This document shows, one piece after another, positions 35,551 through 44,201 of a stretch of 64,000 nt of DNA (positions are counted from its first letter, which is position 1; every line of letters starts with the position of its first letter). The notes beneath the pieces were generated by a model. It searched no databases and had not been told where the DNA came from. It saw only the letters and a program-made list of their open reading frames with translations. Origin of the DNA: Caulobacter sp. FWC2 (lineage in GTDB: Bacteria > Pseudomonadota > Alphaproteobacteria > Caulobacterales > Caulobacteraceae); contig NZ_PEBF01000001.1 of assembly GCF_002742625.1 (NCBI RefSeq), positions 5,146,001 to 5,210,000 on the forward strand, written 5' to 3'. The position numbers were made by a program, and so were the translations under genes.

Positions 35551-36189
35551 CTATTTGCCGACCTTGCGGCGGGGATCCGTCAAGACGAAGAGCTTGGGAT
35601 CCAGGTCGGAGGTCTCAGCGAAATCGATCAGGCGCACCCGGATCTGGCCGCCCTTGATGTCCGTGACCGTCCAGCCCATCAGGCCGACGGGCGAATTGGA
35701 GAAGTCCATCGAGATGCGGCCCAGCGCCTGGCGCTTGGCGTCCTGGGCCACGATGGTGAAGCCGTCGGCCAGCGGCCGGACGTCGGTGATGGTCACGCCG
35801 CGATCCAGGCGGACCTCGCGCGCCAGCAGCAGGTTCAGCGGCGTCTTGCTGAGCGGATAGCTCTCATAGGTCTTCAGCCGGCTGTCGAAGATGTTGACGT
35901 TATTACCGTTGCTGACGACCAGAAGGCCCGCCGGCGGATCGTAGGCGAACCGCGCCTTGCCCGGGCGCTGCATGTAGAAGGCGCCTTGCGTCTGGGTCCC
36001 GCGCGCGTCGGTCTGCACGAAGCGGCCCTTGGCCGAGCCCAGGCCCTGGATATAGGCGGTGGCCTTGTCCAGCAGGGCCTTCTGCTCGGCGGTCAGGGCG
36101 GCCGGGACGGGCTTGGCGTCTTGCGCCAGCACCGGAGAAGCGATGGCGGCGGCCAGGCCGGCCGCCAGAAGAATACGGCGAGTGGTCAT
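35551..36189 (-). CDS. lolA: Outer-membrane lipoprotein carrier protein LolA family
   Basis: A 212-aa periplasmic protein. The signal peptide is MTTRRILLAAGLAAAIASPVLAQ. The body has AYIQGLGSAKGRFVQTDARGTQTQGAFYMQRPGKARFAYDPP, the LolA-type half-barrel that shuttles lipoproteins to the outer membrane. Relatives in alphaproteobacteria follow ftsK, as here: ftsK lies upstream on the same strand. About 266 bp with an inverted dispersed repeat separates the two, so they may be separate transcripts. Confidence 0.9.
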   Translation of the reverse strand: MTTRRILLAAGLAAAIASPVLAQDAKPVPAALTAEQKALLDKATAYIQGLGSAKGRFVQTDARGTQTQGAFYMQRPGKARFAYDPPAGLLVVSNGNNVNIFDSRLKTYESYPLSKTPLNLLLAREVRLDRGVTITDVRPLADGFTIVAQDAKRQALGRISMDFSNSPVGLMGWTVTDIKGGQIRVRLIDFAETSDLDPKLFVLTDPRRKVGK

Positions 36190-36328
36190 GCGATCTCCTT
36201 AGCCGCAACCTTGGCCTGCGCGAAGGCCGCCGCAAGGCCATTTTCCGGCGCTCCGATGAAGCGCCGTTCAGGTTGGGATGCTGGGAACGCGTCCAAACGG
36301 TCAAGGTTTCCCCTCATCCCGCTCTCTC

Positions 36329-36446
36329 CGGCGAAAGCCGGGACCCAGACTCATCCTGAGCGTCAGATATTAAGGCGCCCTCCGCCGAGGATCGACGAAG
36401 GACGCCCTGGGTTCGATCTGGACCCCGGCTTTCGCCGGGGAGAGCG
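36329..36446. repeat. Inverted dispersed repeat between ftsK and lolA
   Basis: CTCTCCGGCGAAAGCCGGGA near 36324-36343 is mirrored by CCCGGCTTTCGCCGGGGAGAG near 36424-36444, enclosing about 80 bases with internal GAAGGACGCC/GGCGCCCTCC-like complementarity. It can form one large stem-loop. This palindromic type is common between Caulobacter genes in my memory; the origin is unknown. Confidence 0.6.
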
Positions 36447-36455
36447 GATCAGAAA

Positions 36456-38927
36456 TTACATGGGCGGTGGCGGCGGGGCCAGGATCTCGCGCTTGCCGGC
36501 GTGGTTGGCGGCGCCGACGACGCCTTCCTTCTCCATCCGCTCCATCAGCGAGGCGGCGCGGTTGTAGCCGATCTGCAGGCGGCGCTGGATGTAGCTGGTC
36601 GAGGCCTTGCGGTCGCGGGTGACCACGGCCACGGCGTGGTCGTAGAGATCGTTGGACCCGCCCTCGCCTGCGAACGCGCCCTCGATGGCCTCTTCCTGCT
36701 CTTCGTCGCCGCCGGCGGTGACCTCTTCCAGGTACTGCGGGATGCCCTGGTCGCGCAGGAACTTGGCGACCTGCTCGACTTCGCCGTCGGAGACGAACGG
36801 ACCATGCAGGCGGGTGATGCGGCCGCCGCCGGCCATGTAGAGCATGTCGCCCTGGCCCAGCAGCTGCTCGGCGCCCTGCTCGCCCAGGATGGTGCGGGCG
36901 TCGATCTTGCTGGTGACCTGGAAGCTGATCCGGGTCGGGAAGTTGGCCTTGATGGTGCCGGTGATGACGTCGACCGACGGTCGCTGGGTGGCCATGATCA
37001 GGTGGATGCCGGCGGCGCGGGCCATCTGGGCCAGACGCTGGACGGCGCCTTCGATGTCCTTGCCGGCCACCATCATCAGGTCGGCGACCTCGTCGATGAC
37101 CACGACCAAGTAGGGCATGGCCTCGGGACGGATCTGTTCGGTCTCGTAGATCGGACGGCCGGCGTCGTCGAAGCCGGTCTGGACGGTGCGCTCGAAGTGC
37201 TCGCCCTTGTCCAGGGCCTCGTTGGCCTTCTCGTTATAGCCGCCGATGTTGCGCACGCCGATCTTCGACATGCGGCGATAGCGGTCCTCCATCTCGCGGA
37301 CGGTCCACTTCAGGGCGACGACGGCCTTCTTCGGGTCGGTCACGACGGGCGCCAGCAGGTGCGGGATGCCGTCATAGACCGACAGTTCCAGCATCTTGGG
37401 GTCGATCATGATGAAGCGGCACTTCTCGGGCGGCAGCTTGTACAGGATCGACAGGATCATGGCGTTGACGCCGACCGACTTGCCCGAGCCGGTGGTGCCG
37501 GCGATCAGCAGGTGGGGCATCTTGGCCAGGTCGGCGATATAGGGCTCGCCACCGATGGTCTCGCCCAGCGCCATGGGCAGGATCTGGCTGGCCTTCTCGT
37601 AGTCGGCGCTGGACAGCAGGTCGCGCAGATAGACCGTCTCGCGCTTGGAGTTCGGCATTTCGATGCCGATGGCGTTACGGCCCTGGGCCACGGCCACGCG
37701 GCACGAGATCACGCTCATCGAGCGGGCGATGTCGTCGGCCAGGGCCACGACCCGCGCGGTCTTGACGCCCGGGGCCGGCACCAGCTCGTACATGGTGACC
37801 ACGGGGCCGGGGCGGATCTGGTCGATCTGGCCCTTGACGCCAAACTCGGCCAGAACGCTTTCCAGCAGCCGGGCGTTCTGGCGCAGGGCGCCGGCGTCGA
37901 CTTCCGACGAGCGTGGCTTGGCCTTGGCCAGCATGGCCAGTTCGGGCAGTTGGAAGCCGGCGTCCTCTTCGAAGGCGAAGGCCTTCTGCTGCTCGCGCGC
38001 TTCGCGGCCCGACTCCTTGGGCACGGTCTTGGGCTTGGCGATCGCCATCGGGCGGGCGTCCAGCGAGTCTTCGAAGTCGTCCTCGTCGTCCTGCGGCGGC
38101 GGGGTGTAGGCCCGCTCCTGTGCGCGCTGCGACACGGGGGTCGGCGCAGCGGCGACCACGGCCTCGTCGTCATCGGCGTCAATCGGCGGCAGGCGGCCCG
38201 GCCGTTCGCGCTTGGGCGCGGCCTCGGCCTTTTCCCGCTTGGCGCGGGCGGGCTTGGGGGCCGGTTCGGTCACGGGCTCGGGCTCGGCGCGGACGCGGGG
38301 CTGCAGGGCGTTGCTGACGGCGTTGTGGATGGCGTCGGGATCGACCTCGCGCACGCCGATGGCGAAGCCCAGGGCGACGAGGGCCGCGACCGCGAACAGG
38401 ATGGCGGCGACGATCGTCGCGCCGGGAATGTGGGCGAAGCGCAGAACGCCGGCCACCATGTGCAGCAGGGCGTCGCCCCAGAAGCCGCCCAGGCCCTTTT
38501 CCAGCTGCCAGATCGCGGGCGGCGGAGGCGCGGCCAGGGTAGCGGAGAGCGCCAGCAGACCCAGGACGCCGACACCGGCGCGCTGGCGCAGGTCCTTGCG
38601 CTCGGCGTCCGGGTCGGCCTGGGCCACGCGGGTGACGCCGAAGACCAGCATGAACAGGGCCACGCCCCAGCCGGACAGGCCCAGAGACTGCATCAACAGG
38701 TCGGCGATCGCCGCACCGGGCGCGCCCAGGGCGTTGCGGGCCGGCTCGCCGGTGGCGGCGTTCAGGCTGGGATCGGTGGCGTTGTAGGTGGCGATGGCCA
38801 GCAGCAGCACGGCCCCGATCACGGTGATGATCCCGCCTCGGAACCGGGCGGTCCAGGGCTGGACCCAGCCGTAACGGATCGCATCCCACAGGAGCTCCGT
38901 CGTGGATCGCCGCGCGGCTCGCGCCAT
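36456..38927 (-). CDS. ftsK: DNA translocase FtsK
   Basis: An 823-aa cell-division DNA pump. Four or more N-terminal membrane segments (about residues 28-180) are followed by a Pro/Ala/acidic linker (about 200-330). The alpha/beta motor has Walker [19 protein letters not shown], Walker [14 protein letters not shown] and [13 protein letters not shown]. The C-terminal gamma winged helix [29 protein letters not shown] reads KOPS sequences. The start is ATG 38927, with GGAG seven bases before it; a TTG frame extends to 38945. FtsK brings termini to the septum and activates XerCD. It is likely the first gene before lolA. Confidence 0.96.
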   Translation of the reverse strand: MARAARRSTTELLWDAIRYGWVQPWTARFRGGIITVIGAVLLLAIATYNATDPSLNAATGEPARNALGAPGAAIADLLMQSLGLSGWGVALFMLVFGVTRVAQADPDAERKDLRQRAGVGVLGLLALSATLAAPPPPAIWQLEKGLGGFWGDALLHMVAGVLRFAHIPGATIVAAILFAVAALVALGFAIGVREVDPDAIHNAVSNALQPRVRAEPEPVTEPAPKPARAKREKAEAAPKRERPGRLPPIDADDDEAVVAAAPTPVSQRAQERAYTPPPQDDEDDFEDSLDARPMAIAKPKTVPKESGREAREQQKAFAFEEDAGFQLPELAMLAKAKPRSSEVDAGALRQNARLLESVLAEFGVKGQIDQIRPGPVVTMYELVPAPGVKTARVVALADDIARSMSVISCRVAVAQGRNAIGIEMPNSKRETVYLRDLLSSADYEKASQILPMALGETIGGEPYIADLAKMPHLLIAGTTGSGKSVGVNAMILSILYKLPPEKCRFIMIDPKMLELSVYDGIPHLLAPVVTDPKKAVVALKWTVREMEDRYRRMSKIGVRNIGGYNEKANEALDKGEHFERTVQTGFDDAGRPIYETEQIRPEAMPYLVVVIDEVADLMMVAGKDIEGAVQRLAQMARAAGIHLIMATQRPSVDVITGTIKANFPTRISFQVTSKIDARTILGEQGAEQLLGQGDMLYMAGGGRITRLHGPFVSDGEVEQVAKFLRDQGIPQYLEEVTAGGDEEQEEAIEGAFAGEGGSNDLYDHAVAVVTRDRKASTSYIQRRLQIGYNRAASLMERMEKEGVVGAANHAGKREILAPPPPPM

Positions 38928-39000
38928 GAAAGTCTCCGAACTCAACTCGTCGCGTGGACCCGTGGAAGGGGTCGAACCGCGATGTTGTGCCCGAAGAGCG

Positions 39001-39015
39001 TTAAGAGGCGTTTAC
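39001..39015. promoter_or_regulatory. Possible CtrA-like box upstream of ftsK
   Basis: TTAA-GAGGCGT-TTAC, correct 7-base spacing, one mismatch in the second half, 74 bp before the ftsK ATG. Cell-cycle control of ftsK would make sense, but a single imperfect site is weak evidence. Confidence 0.3.
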
Positions 39016-39050
39016 GGCGTTCGTCAGGAAATGATTCATGAGGGCGCGGA

Positions 39051-39248
39051 TTAGTCGCGTTGAGAGTACCGGACCTTCGCTAGCCAGCGCCCGCCAAAAT
39101 ACGTCGCCCAGAAAAGCGCTGTACCGGCGATGAAAAACCAATTGGATTCGGAAAAGGCCGGCGGTGCGAAGAAGGTCGAGTAGACAATGAAGCCCGCCAT
39201 GGCGACCCAGCAGACGACCGGGATACTTCTGATCCAGGCCCAGATCAT
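39051..39248 (-). CDS. Small two-helix membrane protein
   Basis: A 65-aa protein with two hydrophobic segments (about residues 5-26 and 34-54), a short loop and a basic tail LAKVRYSQRD. I do not recognise the family. The ATG overlaps the murI stop by 4 bases, so it is probably translated from the murI message. Composition is slightly less GC-rich than its neighbours. Confidence 0.7.
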   Translation of the reverse strand: MIWAWIRSIPVVCWVAMAGFIVYSTFFAPPAFSESNWFFIAGTALFWATYFGGRWLAKVRYSQRD

Positions 39249-40093
39249 GCTTGTTCGAACGTCACCGGCCCACCCCAGAACCCCTGCACCAGGCCGTTCT
39301 GCGGACCAGGCGTCCCCGTGGTCAGGAACGCTCGGCCACCACCAGTTCCGGTGACGTAGTCCGGATGGCGTTCCAGATAGAGCTCCAGCGCGTCGGCGGT
39401 GGCCTCGGGCTGCTGGATCAGCGGGGTGCCGGCCGGCAGGGCGGCGCGAAACAGGTCGGCGATGATCTCATAGTGGGTGCAGCCCAGCACCACGCGGTGC
39501 GGATAGCGGCCGATGCGGGTCTTCAGCGCTTCGACATGGCTCTCGACCGCCTTGGCCAGTTCGACCACCGAGGCGTCGCCTTCGATCAACGGCACCAGCT
39601 CCGGGCAGGCCTCGGAGAATACCGCCAGGTCCTGCTTCCGCTTGTCGATCTCGATCTCGTAGACGCGCGAGCGCACCGTGGCCTGGGTGGCGAACACGCC
39701 CAGAATGTCCAGCTGCTCGACCTTCTCGCCGCGCCGCTCGGCCTCGTGCTCCCACGGCAGGCCGGTGGCCTTCTCGATGGTCGGGACGATGATGCCCAGG
39801 ATGTTGACCGGCCGGCCGATCTCCTTGCGGTAGCCCGGCAGCCAGGTCTGCTGCAGGCGGCGCAGGGCGATGGCCGAGGCGGTGTTGCAGGCCAGGACGA
39901 CCAGGCTGGCGCCGCGGTCGAACAGGCGGATGCAGCCGGCCTTGGTCAGCTCGACGATCTCCTCGCCGGTGCGCACGCCGTAGGGCGCATGGGCCTGGTC
40001 GGCCAGATAGGTGAAGTCCGCCTGGGGCAGACGCTGCACGAGGGCGCGGTGGACCGTAAGCCCGCCCACGCCGGAGTCGAAGACGCCGATCAT
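39245..40093 (-). CDS. murI: Glutamate racemase
   Basis: A 282-aa cofactor-independent racemase making D-glutamate for peptidoglycan. MIGVFDSGVGGLTVHRAL is the signature start. VVLACNTASAIAL carries the first catalytic Cys, and VVLGCTHYEIIADLF the second with the His. The start is ATG 40093; the open frame upstream to 40243 has no plausible start. It is divergent from the M3 peptidase gene across about 134 bp. Confidence 0.96.
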   Translation of the reverse strand: MIGVFDSGVGGLTVHRALVQRLPQADFTYLADQAHAPYGVRTGEEIVELTKAGCIRLFDRGASLVVLACNTASAIALRRLQQTWLPGYRKEIGRPVNILGIIVPTIEKATGLPWEHEAERRGEKVEQLDILGVFATQATVRSRVYEIEIDKRKQDLAVFSEACPELVPLIEGDASVVELAKAVESHVEALKTRIGRYPHRVVLGCTHYEIIADLFRAALPAGTPLIQQPEATADALELYLERHPDYVTGTGGGRAFLTTGTPGPQNGLVQGFWGGPVTFEQA

Positions 40094-40227
40094 GGGGCAA
40101 GCTGTAGCCGCCAAAGCCGGCCTCGTCCACGGACTGGGCGCGGATCCGAAAAAGGTTACGCGGCTGTCATGTGACACGCCCCGGAACCTTGTTAGGGTCC
40201 CTGCCAAATCTTCACCGGAGACACTCC

Positions 40228-42369
40228 GTGCAACGTCGTACATTCCTGGCCTCGGCCGCCGCCACCGGCGCGGTCGCCGCCCTCAATCCGAGTTTATCCA
40301 TGGCCCAAGCCAATACGTCTTCGGGAAGTAATCCGATGACCCAGAAATGGGTCGGCCCCTATGGCGGCGTGCCGGCCTTCGACCAGGTCAAGGTCGCCGA
40401 CTTCAAGCCGGCCCTGGAAACGGCCATGGCCAGGAACCTGGCCGAGATCGACGCGATCACCGCCAACAAGGCCGCGCCGACCTTCGACAACACCATCGGC
40501 GCGCTGGAAGACGCCGGCCGGATGCTGAACGATGTCTCGACCTATTATGGCATCTGGGGCTCGACCATGAGCACGCCGGAGTTCCAGAAGGTCGAGGAGG
40601 AGATGGATCCGAAGCTCTCGGCCCATGGCGACAAGGTCAACCAGAACGCCGCCCTCTTCGCCCGCATCGAGGCCGTCTATACTTCGCCGGACAAGGCCAA
40701 GCTGACGCCGGAGCAGCGACGCGTCCTCTGGATCTACTATACCAACTTCGTGCGTTCGGGCGCCAAGCTGAGCCCCGAGGCCAAGGCCCGGGTCGGCGCG
40801 ATCAACACCGAGCTGGCCGGCCTCTACACCAAGTTCAGCCAGAACCTGCTGGCCGATGAAAGCACCTGGATCGAGCTTTCCGACGCCGACCTCGCCGGTC
40901 TGCCCCAGGGCCTGAAGGACGCCGCCGCCTCGAACGCCGCCGCGCGCAAGCTCCCGGGCAAGTTCGTCGTCGTCAACACCCGCTCCAGCGTCGACCCGTT
41001 CCTGGCCGCCTCGCCGGTCCGCTCGGCCCGCGAGAAGGTCTGGCGTGCTTTCGTCAACCGCGGCGACAACGGCGGCGCGACCGACAACAACGCCATCATC
41101 GCCAAGATCCTGAAGCTGCGCGTCGAGCGCGCCAAGCTGCTGGGCTACAAGACCCACGCCCACTGGCGCCTCGAGAATTCGATGGCCAAGACGCCCGAGA
41201 ACGCCATGGCGCTGATGGAGGCGGTGTGGACCCCGGCCATCGCCCAGGTCGCCATCGACGTCGCCGACATGCAGGCGATCATCGATAAGGAGGGCGGCGG
41301 CTTCAAGCTGGAGCCGTGGGACTACCGCTTCTACGCCGAGAAGGTCCGCCTGGCGAAGTACGCCCTCGATATGAACGAGGTGAAGCCATACCTGCAGCTG
41401 GACAAGCTGCGCGAGGGCATGTTCTGGGCCTCGGGCCAGCTGTACGGCTTTGAATTCAAGAAGCTTTCCGGCATCCCCGTCTATCACGAGGACATCACCG
41501 TCTATGAGGTGACCCGCGCCGGCAAGCATGTCGGCCTGTGGTACTTCGACCCCTATGCCCGTCAGGGCAAGCGCTCGGGCGCCTGGATGAACGCCTACCG
41601 CACGCAAGAGCGGTTCAAGGGCGAGATCACCACGATCGTCTCCAACAACTCCAACTTCATCAAGGGCAAGCCGGGCGAGCCGCTGCTGATCTCGTGGGAC
41701 GACGCTGTCACCCTGTTCCACGAGTTCGGCCACGCCCTGCACGGCCTGAACGCCAACGCGACCTATCCGTCGGTGTCGGGCACCAACGTGGCGCGCGACT
41801 ATGTCGAGTTCCCCAGCCAGCTGAACGAGCACTGGCTGCCGACGCCGCAGGTGCTGAACCAGTTCGCCCTGCATTATCAGACCGGCAAGCCGATCCCGCA
41901 GGCCCTGGTCGACAAGATCGAGGCCGCCGGCAAGTTCGGCGAGGGCTTCGGCACGACCGAATATCTGTCCAGCGCCCTGATCGACATGAAGCTGCACCTG
42001 GCCGGCGACGTCGACATCGATCCGGACAAGTTCGAGCGCGAGGAGCTGGCCAAGCTGAACATGCCGCACGAGATCGTCATGCGTCACCGCACCCCGCAGT
42101 TCGGCCACGTGTTCTCGGGCGACGGCTATTCGGCTGGCTATTACAGCTATCTGTGGGCCGACACCCTGACCGCCGACGTCGCCGAGGCCTTCCAGGAGGC
42201 GCCGGGCGGCTTCTACGACAAGCCGACCGCCAAGCGCCTGTATGAGACGATCATGTCGAAGGGCAACGCGGTCGACCCCGTCGACCAGTTCCGCGCCTTC
42301 CGCGGCCGTGACGTGAAGATCGGAGCCCTGATGCGCAAGCGCGGCTTCCCGGTTCCGCCGGGGGCTTAG
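40228..42369 (+). CDS. M3-family peptidyl-dipeptidase, Tat-exported
   Basis: A 713-aa zinc metallopeptidase. The N-terminus VQRRTFLASAAATGAVAAL has a twin-arginine signal followed by SMAQANT, so it is probably periplasmic. The zinc motif HEFGHALHG is at residues 498-506, with the third ligand Glu about 28 residues later. The C-terminal segment RHRTPQFGHVFSGDGYSAGYYSYLWAD is typical of the Dcp/oligopeptidase A family. GTG 40228 is chosen because GGAG lies seven bases upstream and the Tat motif sits right at the N-terminus. It likely releases dipeptides from peptide C-termini. Confidence 0.93.
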   Translation: MQRRTFLASAAATGAVAALNPSLSMAQANTSSGSNPMTQKWVGPYGGVPAFDQVKVADFKPALETAMARNLAEIDAITANKAAPTFDNTIGALEDAGRMLNDVSTYYGIWGSTMSTPEFQKVEEEMDPKLSAHGDKVNQNAALFARIEAVYTSPDKAKLTPEQRRVLWIYYTNFVRSGAKLSPEAKARVGAINTELAGLYTKFSQNLLADESTWIELSDADLAGLPQGLKDAAASNAAARKLPGKFVVVNTRSSVDPFLAASPVRSAREKVWRAFVNRGDNGGATDNNAIIAKILKLRVERAKLLGYKTHAHWRLENSMAKTPENAMALMEAVWTPAIAQVAIDVADMQAIIDKEGGGFKLEPWDYRFYAEKVRLAKYALDMNEVKPYLQLDKLREGMFWASGQLYGFEFKKLSGIPVYHEDITVYEVTRAGKHVGLWYFDPYARQGKRSGAWMNAYRTQERFKGEITTIVSNNSNFIKGKPGEPLLISWDDAVTLFHEFGHALHGLNANATYPSVSGTNVARDYVEFPSQLNEHWLPTPQVLNQFALHYQTGKPIPQALVDKIEAAGKFGEGFGTTEYLSSALIDMKLHLAGDVDIDPDKFEREELAKLNMPHEIVMRHRTPQFGHVFSGDGYSAGYYSYLWADTLTADVAEAFQEAPGGFYDKPTAKRLYETIMSKGNAVDPVDQFRAFRGRDVKIGALMRKRGFPVPPGA

Positions 42370-42374
42370 GCGTC

Positions 42375-42545
42375 GGGTTTCCCTCTCCCCTTGCGGGAGA
42401 GGGTGGCCCGCGTAGCGGGTCGGGTGAGGGGTTGAAGAAAGAGACCGCCGCGACAGCCTCACCGCCGTCGCGGCGTTTCTGTTTGTGCGACCCCTCATCC
42501 GTCAGCTGCGCTGACACCTTCTCCCGCAGGGGGAGAAGGGCTAAA
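42375..42545. repeat. Dispersed palindromic repeats between M3 peptidase and GumN-like genes
   Basis: Three hairpin-forming blocks: CCCTCTCCCCTTGCGGGAGAGGG-type at 42381-42405, GGCCCGCGTAGCGGGTC at 42406-42422, and CTTCTCCCGCAGGGGGAGAAG at 42519-42539. CCCCTCACCCG/GGGTGAGGGG parts recur in inverted order. This matches a common non-coding repeat of alphaproteobacterial genomes. No gene is seen. Confidence 0.6.
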
Positions 42546-42571
42546 TGGGCTTCGGGGCCTAAGGAGTATTC

Positions 42572-43564
42572 ATGGCTGCGCCCAAGCTCGTGCCTCTGGC
42601 CCTCTGTCTGGCTTTCGCCACCCCTGCCCTCGCCCAGACCGCGCCTCCCCCGCCTTCCACGGTCGAGCTCGGCCAGGCCCCGGCCCAGGACGAGAGCGCG
42701 GTGGTCGCCGAGTTGACCGTGGTGGCCAAGCCCAGGGGCCCGGCGATCTGGCTGGTCGAGAAGGATGGGGCCAAGCTCTACATCCTTGGCTCGGCCGCCC
42801 CCCTGCCCCACCAGCTGAAATGGGAAAGCCCCCGCCTGAACAAGGCCTTGGACAAGGCCAGCCTGGTGCTGGTCCCACCGCAGGCGGCGGTCGGCGTCAC
42901 CCAGGCGGCGGGCTTCCTGCTCAGCTTCGGCGGCGGCCTGCGCCAGCCGATGGGCAAGGCGCTGGAGGATCAGCTGCCGCCCGACCTCAAGGCGCGCTTC
43001 GTCGAATCCCGCAACCAGGCGCGCAAGGGGGCCGGCGAGTACAAGAACTGGAAGCCGGGCGTGGCGGGCTTCCTGCTGCTGTCGGATTTCCGTCAGGCGG
43101 CCGGCCTCTCCGAAGCCAAGCCGGTCAGCACGGTCGAGCGGATGGCCAAGGCCCGCAAGCTCAAGGTCAAGGCGGTCGGCCAGTACCGGATGAGCGCGGT
43201 GACCTCGATCGTGTCGAAGCTCTCGCCAGAGGATCAACTGTACTGTCTGCGCGTGGCTCTGGACGAGATCGCCTATGACGGCGCCCATTCGACCACGATC
43301 GGCCAGGATTGGGCGGAGGGCGACCTGGGCTCGGTCCGCGCCCGCTACCGCGCCAGCGGCGCCCAGCGCTGCCTGCTGCGCGCGCCGGGCGGGCCGGCCC
43401 TGCTGGAGAAGGGCGTCGACCAGACGACGCAGGCCATGACGGACGCGCTGAAGCGTCCTGGCGTCACCGTGGCGGTGGTCGATCTAGGCTTCCTGCTGCC
43501 GGCCAACGGCGTGCTGGATCGGCTGAAGGCGGGCGGCGCGACGGTCAGTTCGCCGGTCGAGTAG
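42572..43564 (+). CDS. TraB/GumN-family exported protein
   Basis: A 330-aa protein with signal peptide MAAPKLVPLALCLAFATPALAQ. The mature part starts with a Pro-rich linker, then IWLVEKDGAKLYILGSAAPLPH, which resembles the first block of the TraB/GumN (ChaN-related) fold. Its usual GTxH motif is degenerate here (GSAAPLPH). The C-terminal segment has VAVVDLGFLLPANGVLDRLKAGGATV. The family may include metallo-peptidases or haem-binding proteins; the function is unknown. AAGGAG precedes the ATG. The SRPBCC gene follows after 55 bp. Confidence 0.75.
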   Translation: MAAPKLVPLALCLAFATPALAQTAPPPPSTVELGQAPAQDESAVVAELTVVAKPRGPAIWLVEKDGAKLYILGSAAPLPHQLKWESPRLNKALDKASLVLVPPQAAVGVTQAAGFLLSFGGGLRQPMGKALEDQLPPDLKARFVESRNQARKGAGEYKNWKPGVAGFLLLSDFRQAAGLSEAKPVSTVERMAKARKLKVKAVGQYRMSAVTSIVSKLSPEDQLYCLRVALDEIAYDGAHSTTIGQDWAEGDLGSVRARYRASGAQRCLLRAPGGPALLEKGVDQTTQAMTDALKRPGVTVAVVDLGFLLPANGVLDRLKAGGATVSSPVE

Positions 43565-43619
43565 CCGGCGTTGACGCCTGCCCACCCTGCCCTCAACCTC
43601 GGTCAGGGAGGGACCTCAC

Positions 43620-44141
43620 ATGAAGACGATGATCGCCGCCGCTGCCCTGGCGCTGCTGGCCGCCGGCGCCGCGCGCGCCGAAGTGGCGGACGCCCAGCCC
43701 AACGACTTCGAGGTCCGCCATCAGGTGGTGATCGCCGCACCCGCCAGCGCCGTCTGGGCGACGCTGGTGCAGCCGTCGAAATGGTGGGCCTCGGCCCACA
43801 CTTGGTCGGGCTCGGCCGCCAACCTGTCGCTGGGCGCGGCTTCGGGCGGCTGCTTCTGCGAGCGCCTGCCCAACGGCGGCTCGGTATTGCACATGACCAC
43901 GGTCAATGCCGCGCCGGGGCAGAAGCTGGTTCTGGTCGGCGCGCTGGGTCCCTTGCAGAACTCTGGCGCAAGCGGAGCCCTGACCTTCCTGCTCGCCGAG
44001 AAGGACGGCCAGACGACGGTGACCGTCACCTACGACGTCGGCGGCTATTTCAAGGGCGGCCTCGACAAGATCGCCGCGCCCGTCGACGGCGTCCTGGGCC
44101 AGCAGGTGGCCGGGCTCAAGGCGGCGGTCGAGGCGAAGTAG
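43620..44141 (+). CDS. Exported SRPBCC/START-like domain protein
   Basis: A 173-aa protein with signal peptide MKTMIAAAALALLAAGAARA. The SRPBCC fold (about residues 28-170) begins FEVRHQVVIAAPASAVWATLVQPSKWW and ends GGLDKIAAPVDGVLGQQVAGLKAAVE. Such domains bind hydrophobic ligands, and AHSA1-like members are usually cytosolic, so an exported version is unusual. GGAGGG precedes the start. It is convergent with creS over a shared hairpin (44146-44179). Confidence 0.8.
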   Translation: MKTMIAAAALALLAAGAARAEVADAQPNDFEVRHQVVIAAPASAVWATLVQPSKWWASAHTWSGSAANLSLGAASGGCFCERLPNGGSVLHMTTVNAAPGQKLVLVGALGPLQNSGASGALTFLLAEKDGQTTVTVTYDVGGYFKGGLDKIAAPVDGVLGQQVAGLKAAVEAK

Positions 44142-44145
44142 CCAA

Positions 44146-44179
44146 GAAAAAGCCCGCCGGACCAGAAGGTCGGCGGGCC
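44146..44179 (-). terminator. Terminator of creS
   Basis: Stem GCCCGCCG / CGGCGGGC around a 10-base loop, with AAAAA on its left, which reads as TTTTT after the stem on the minus strand. It lies 23 bases past the creS stop. Confidence 0.8.
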
Positions 44180-44201
44180 ATGGTCTCTCAGGGTTCGAGG
44201 C

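Noticed and set aside
36501..39041. An 846-codon open frame antisense to ftsK
   Set aside because: FtsK motor motifs on the minus strand are complete. The antisense product is a GC-driven shadow without recognisable domains.
40294..42498. A 734-codon open frame antisense to the M3 peptidase
   Set aside because: The zinc motif and Tat signal fix the real frame. The antisense frame runs into the intergenic repeat and has no motif.
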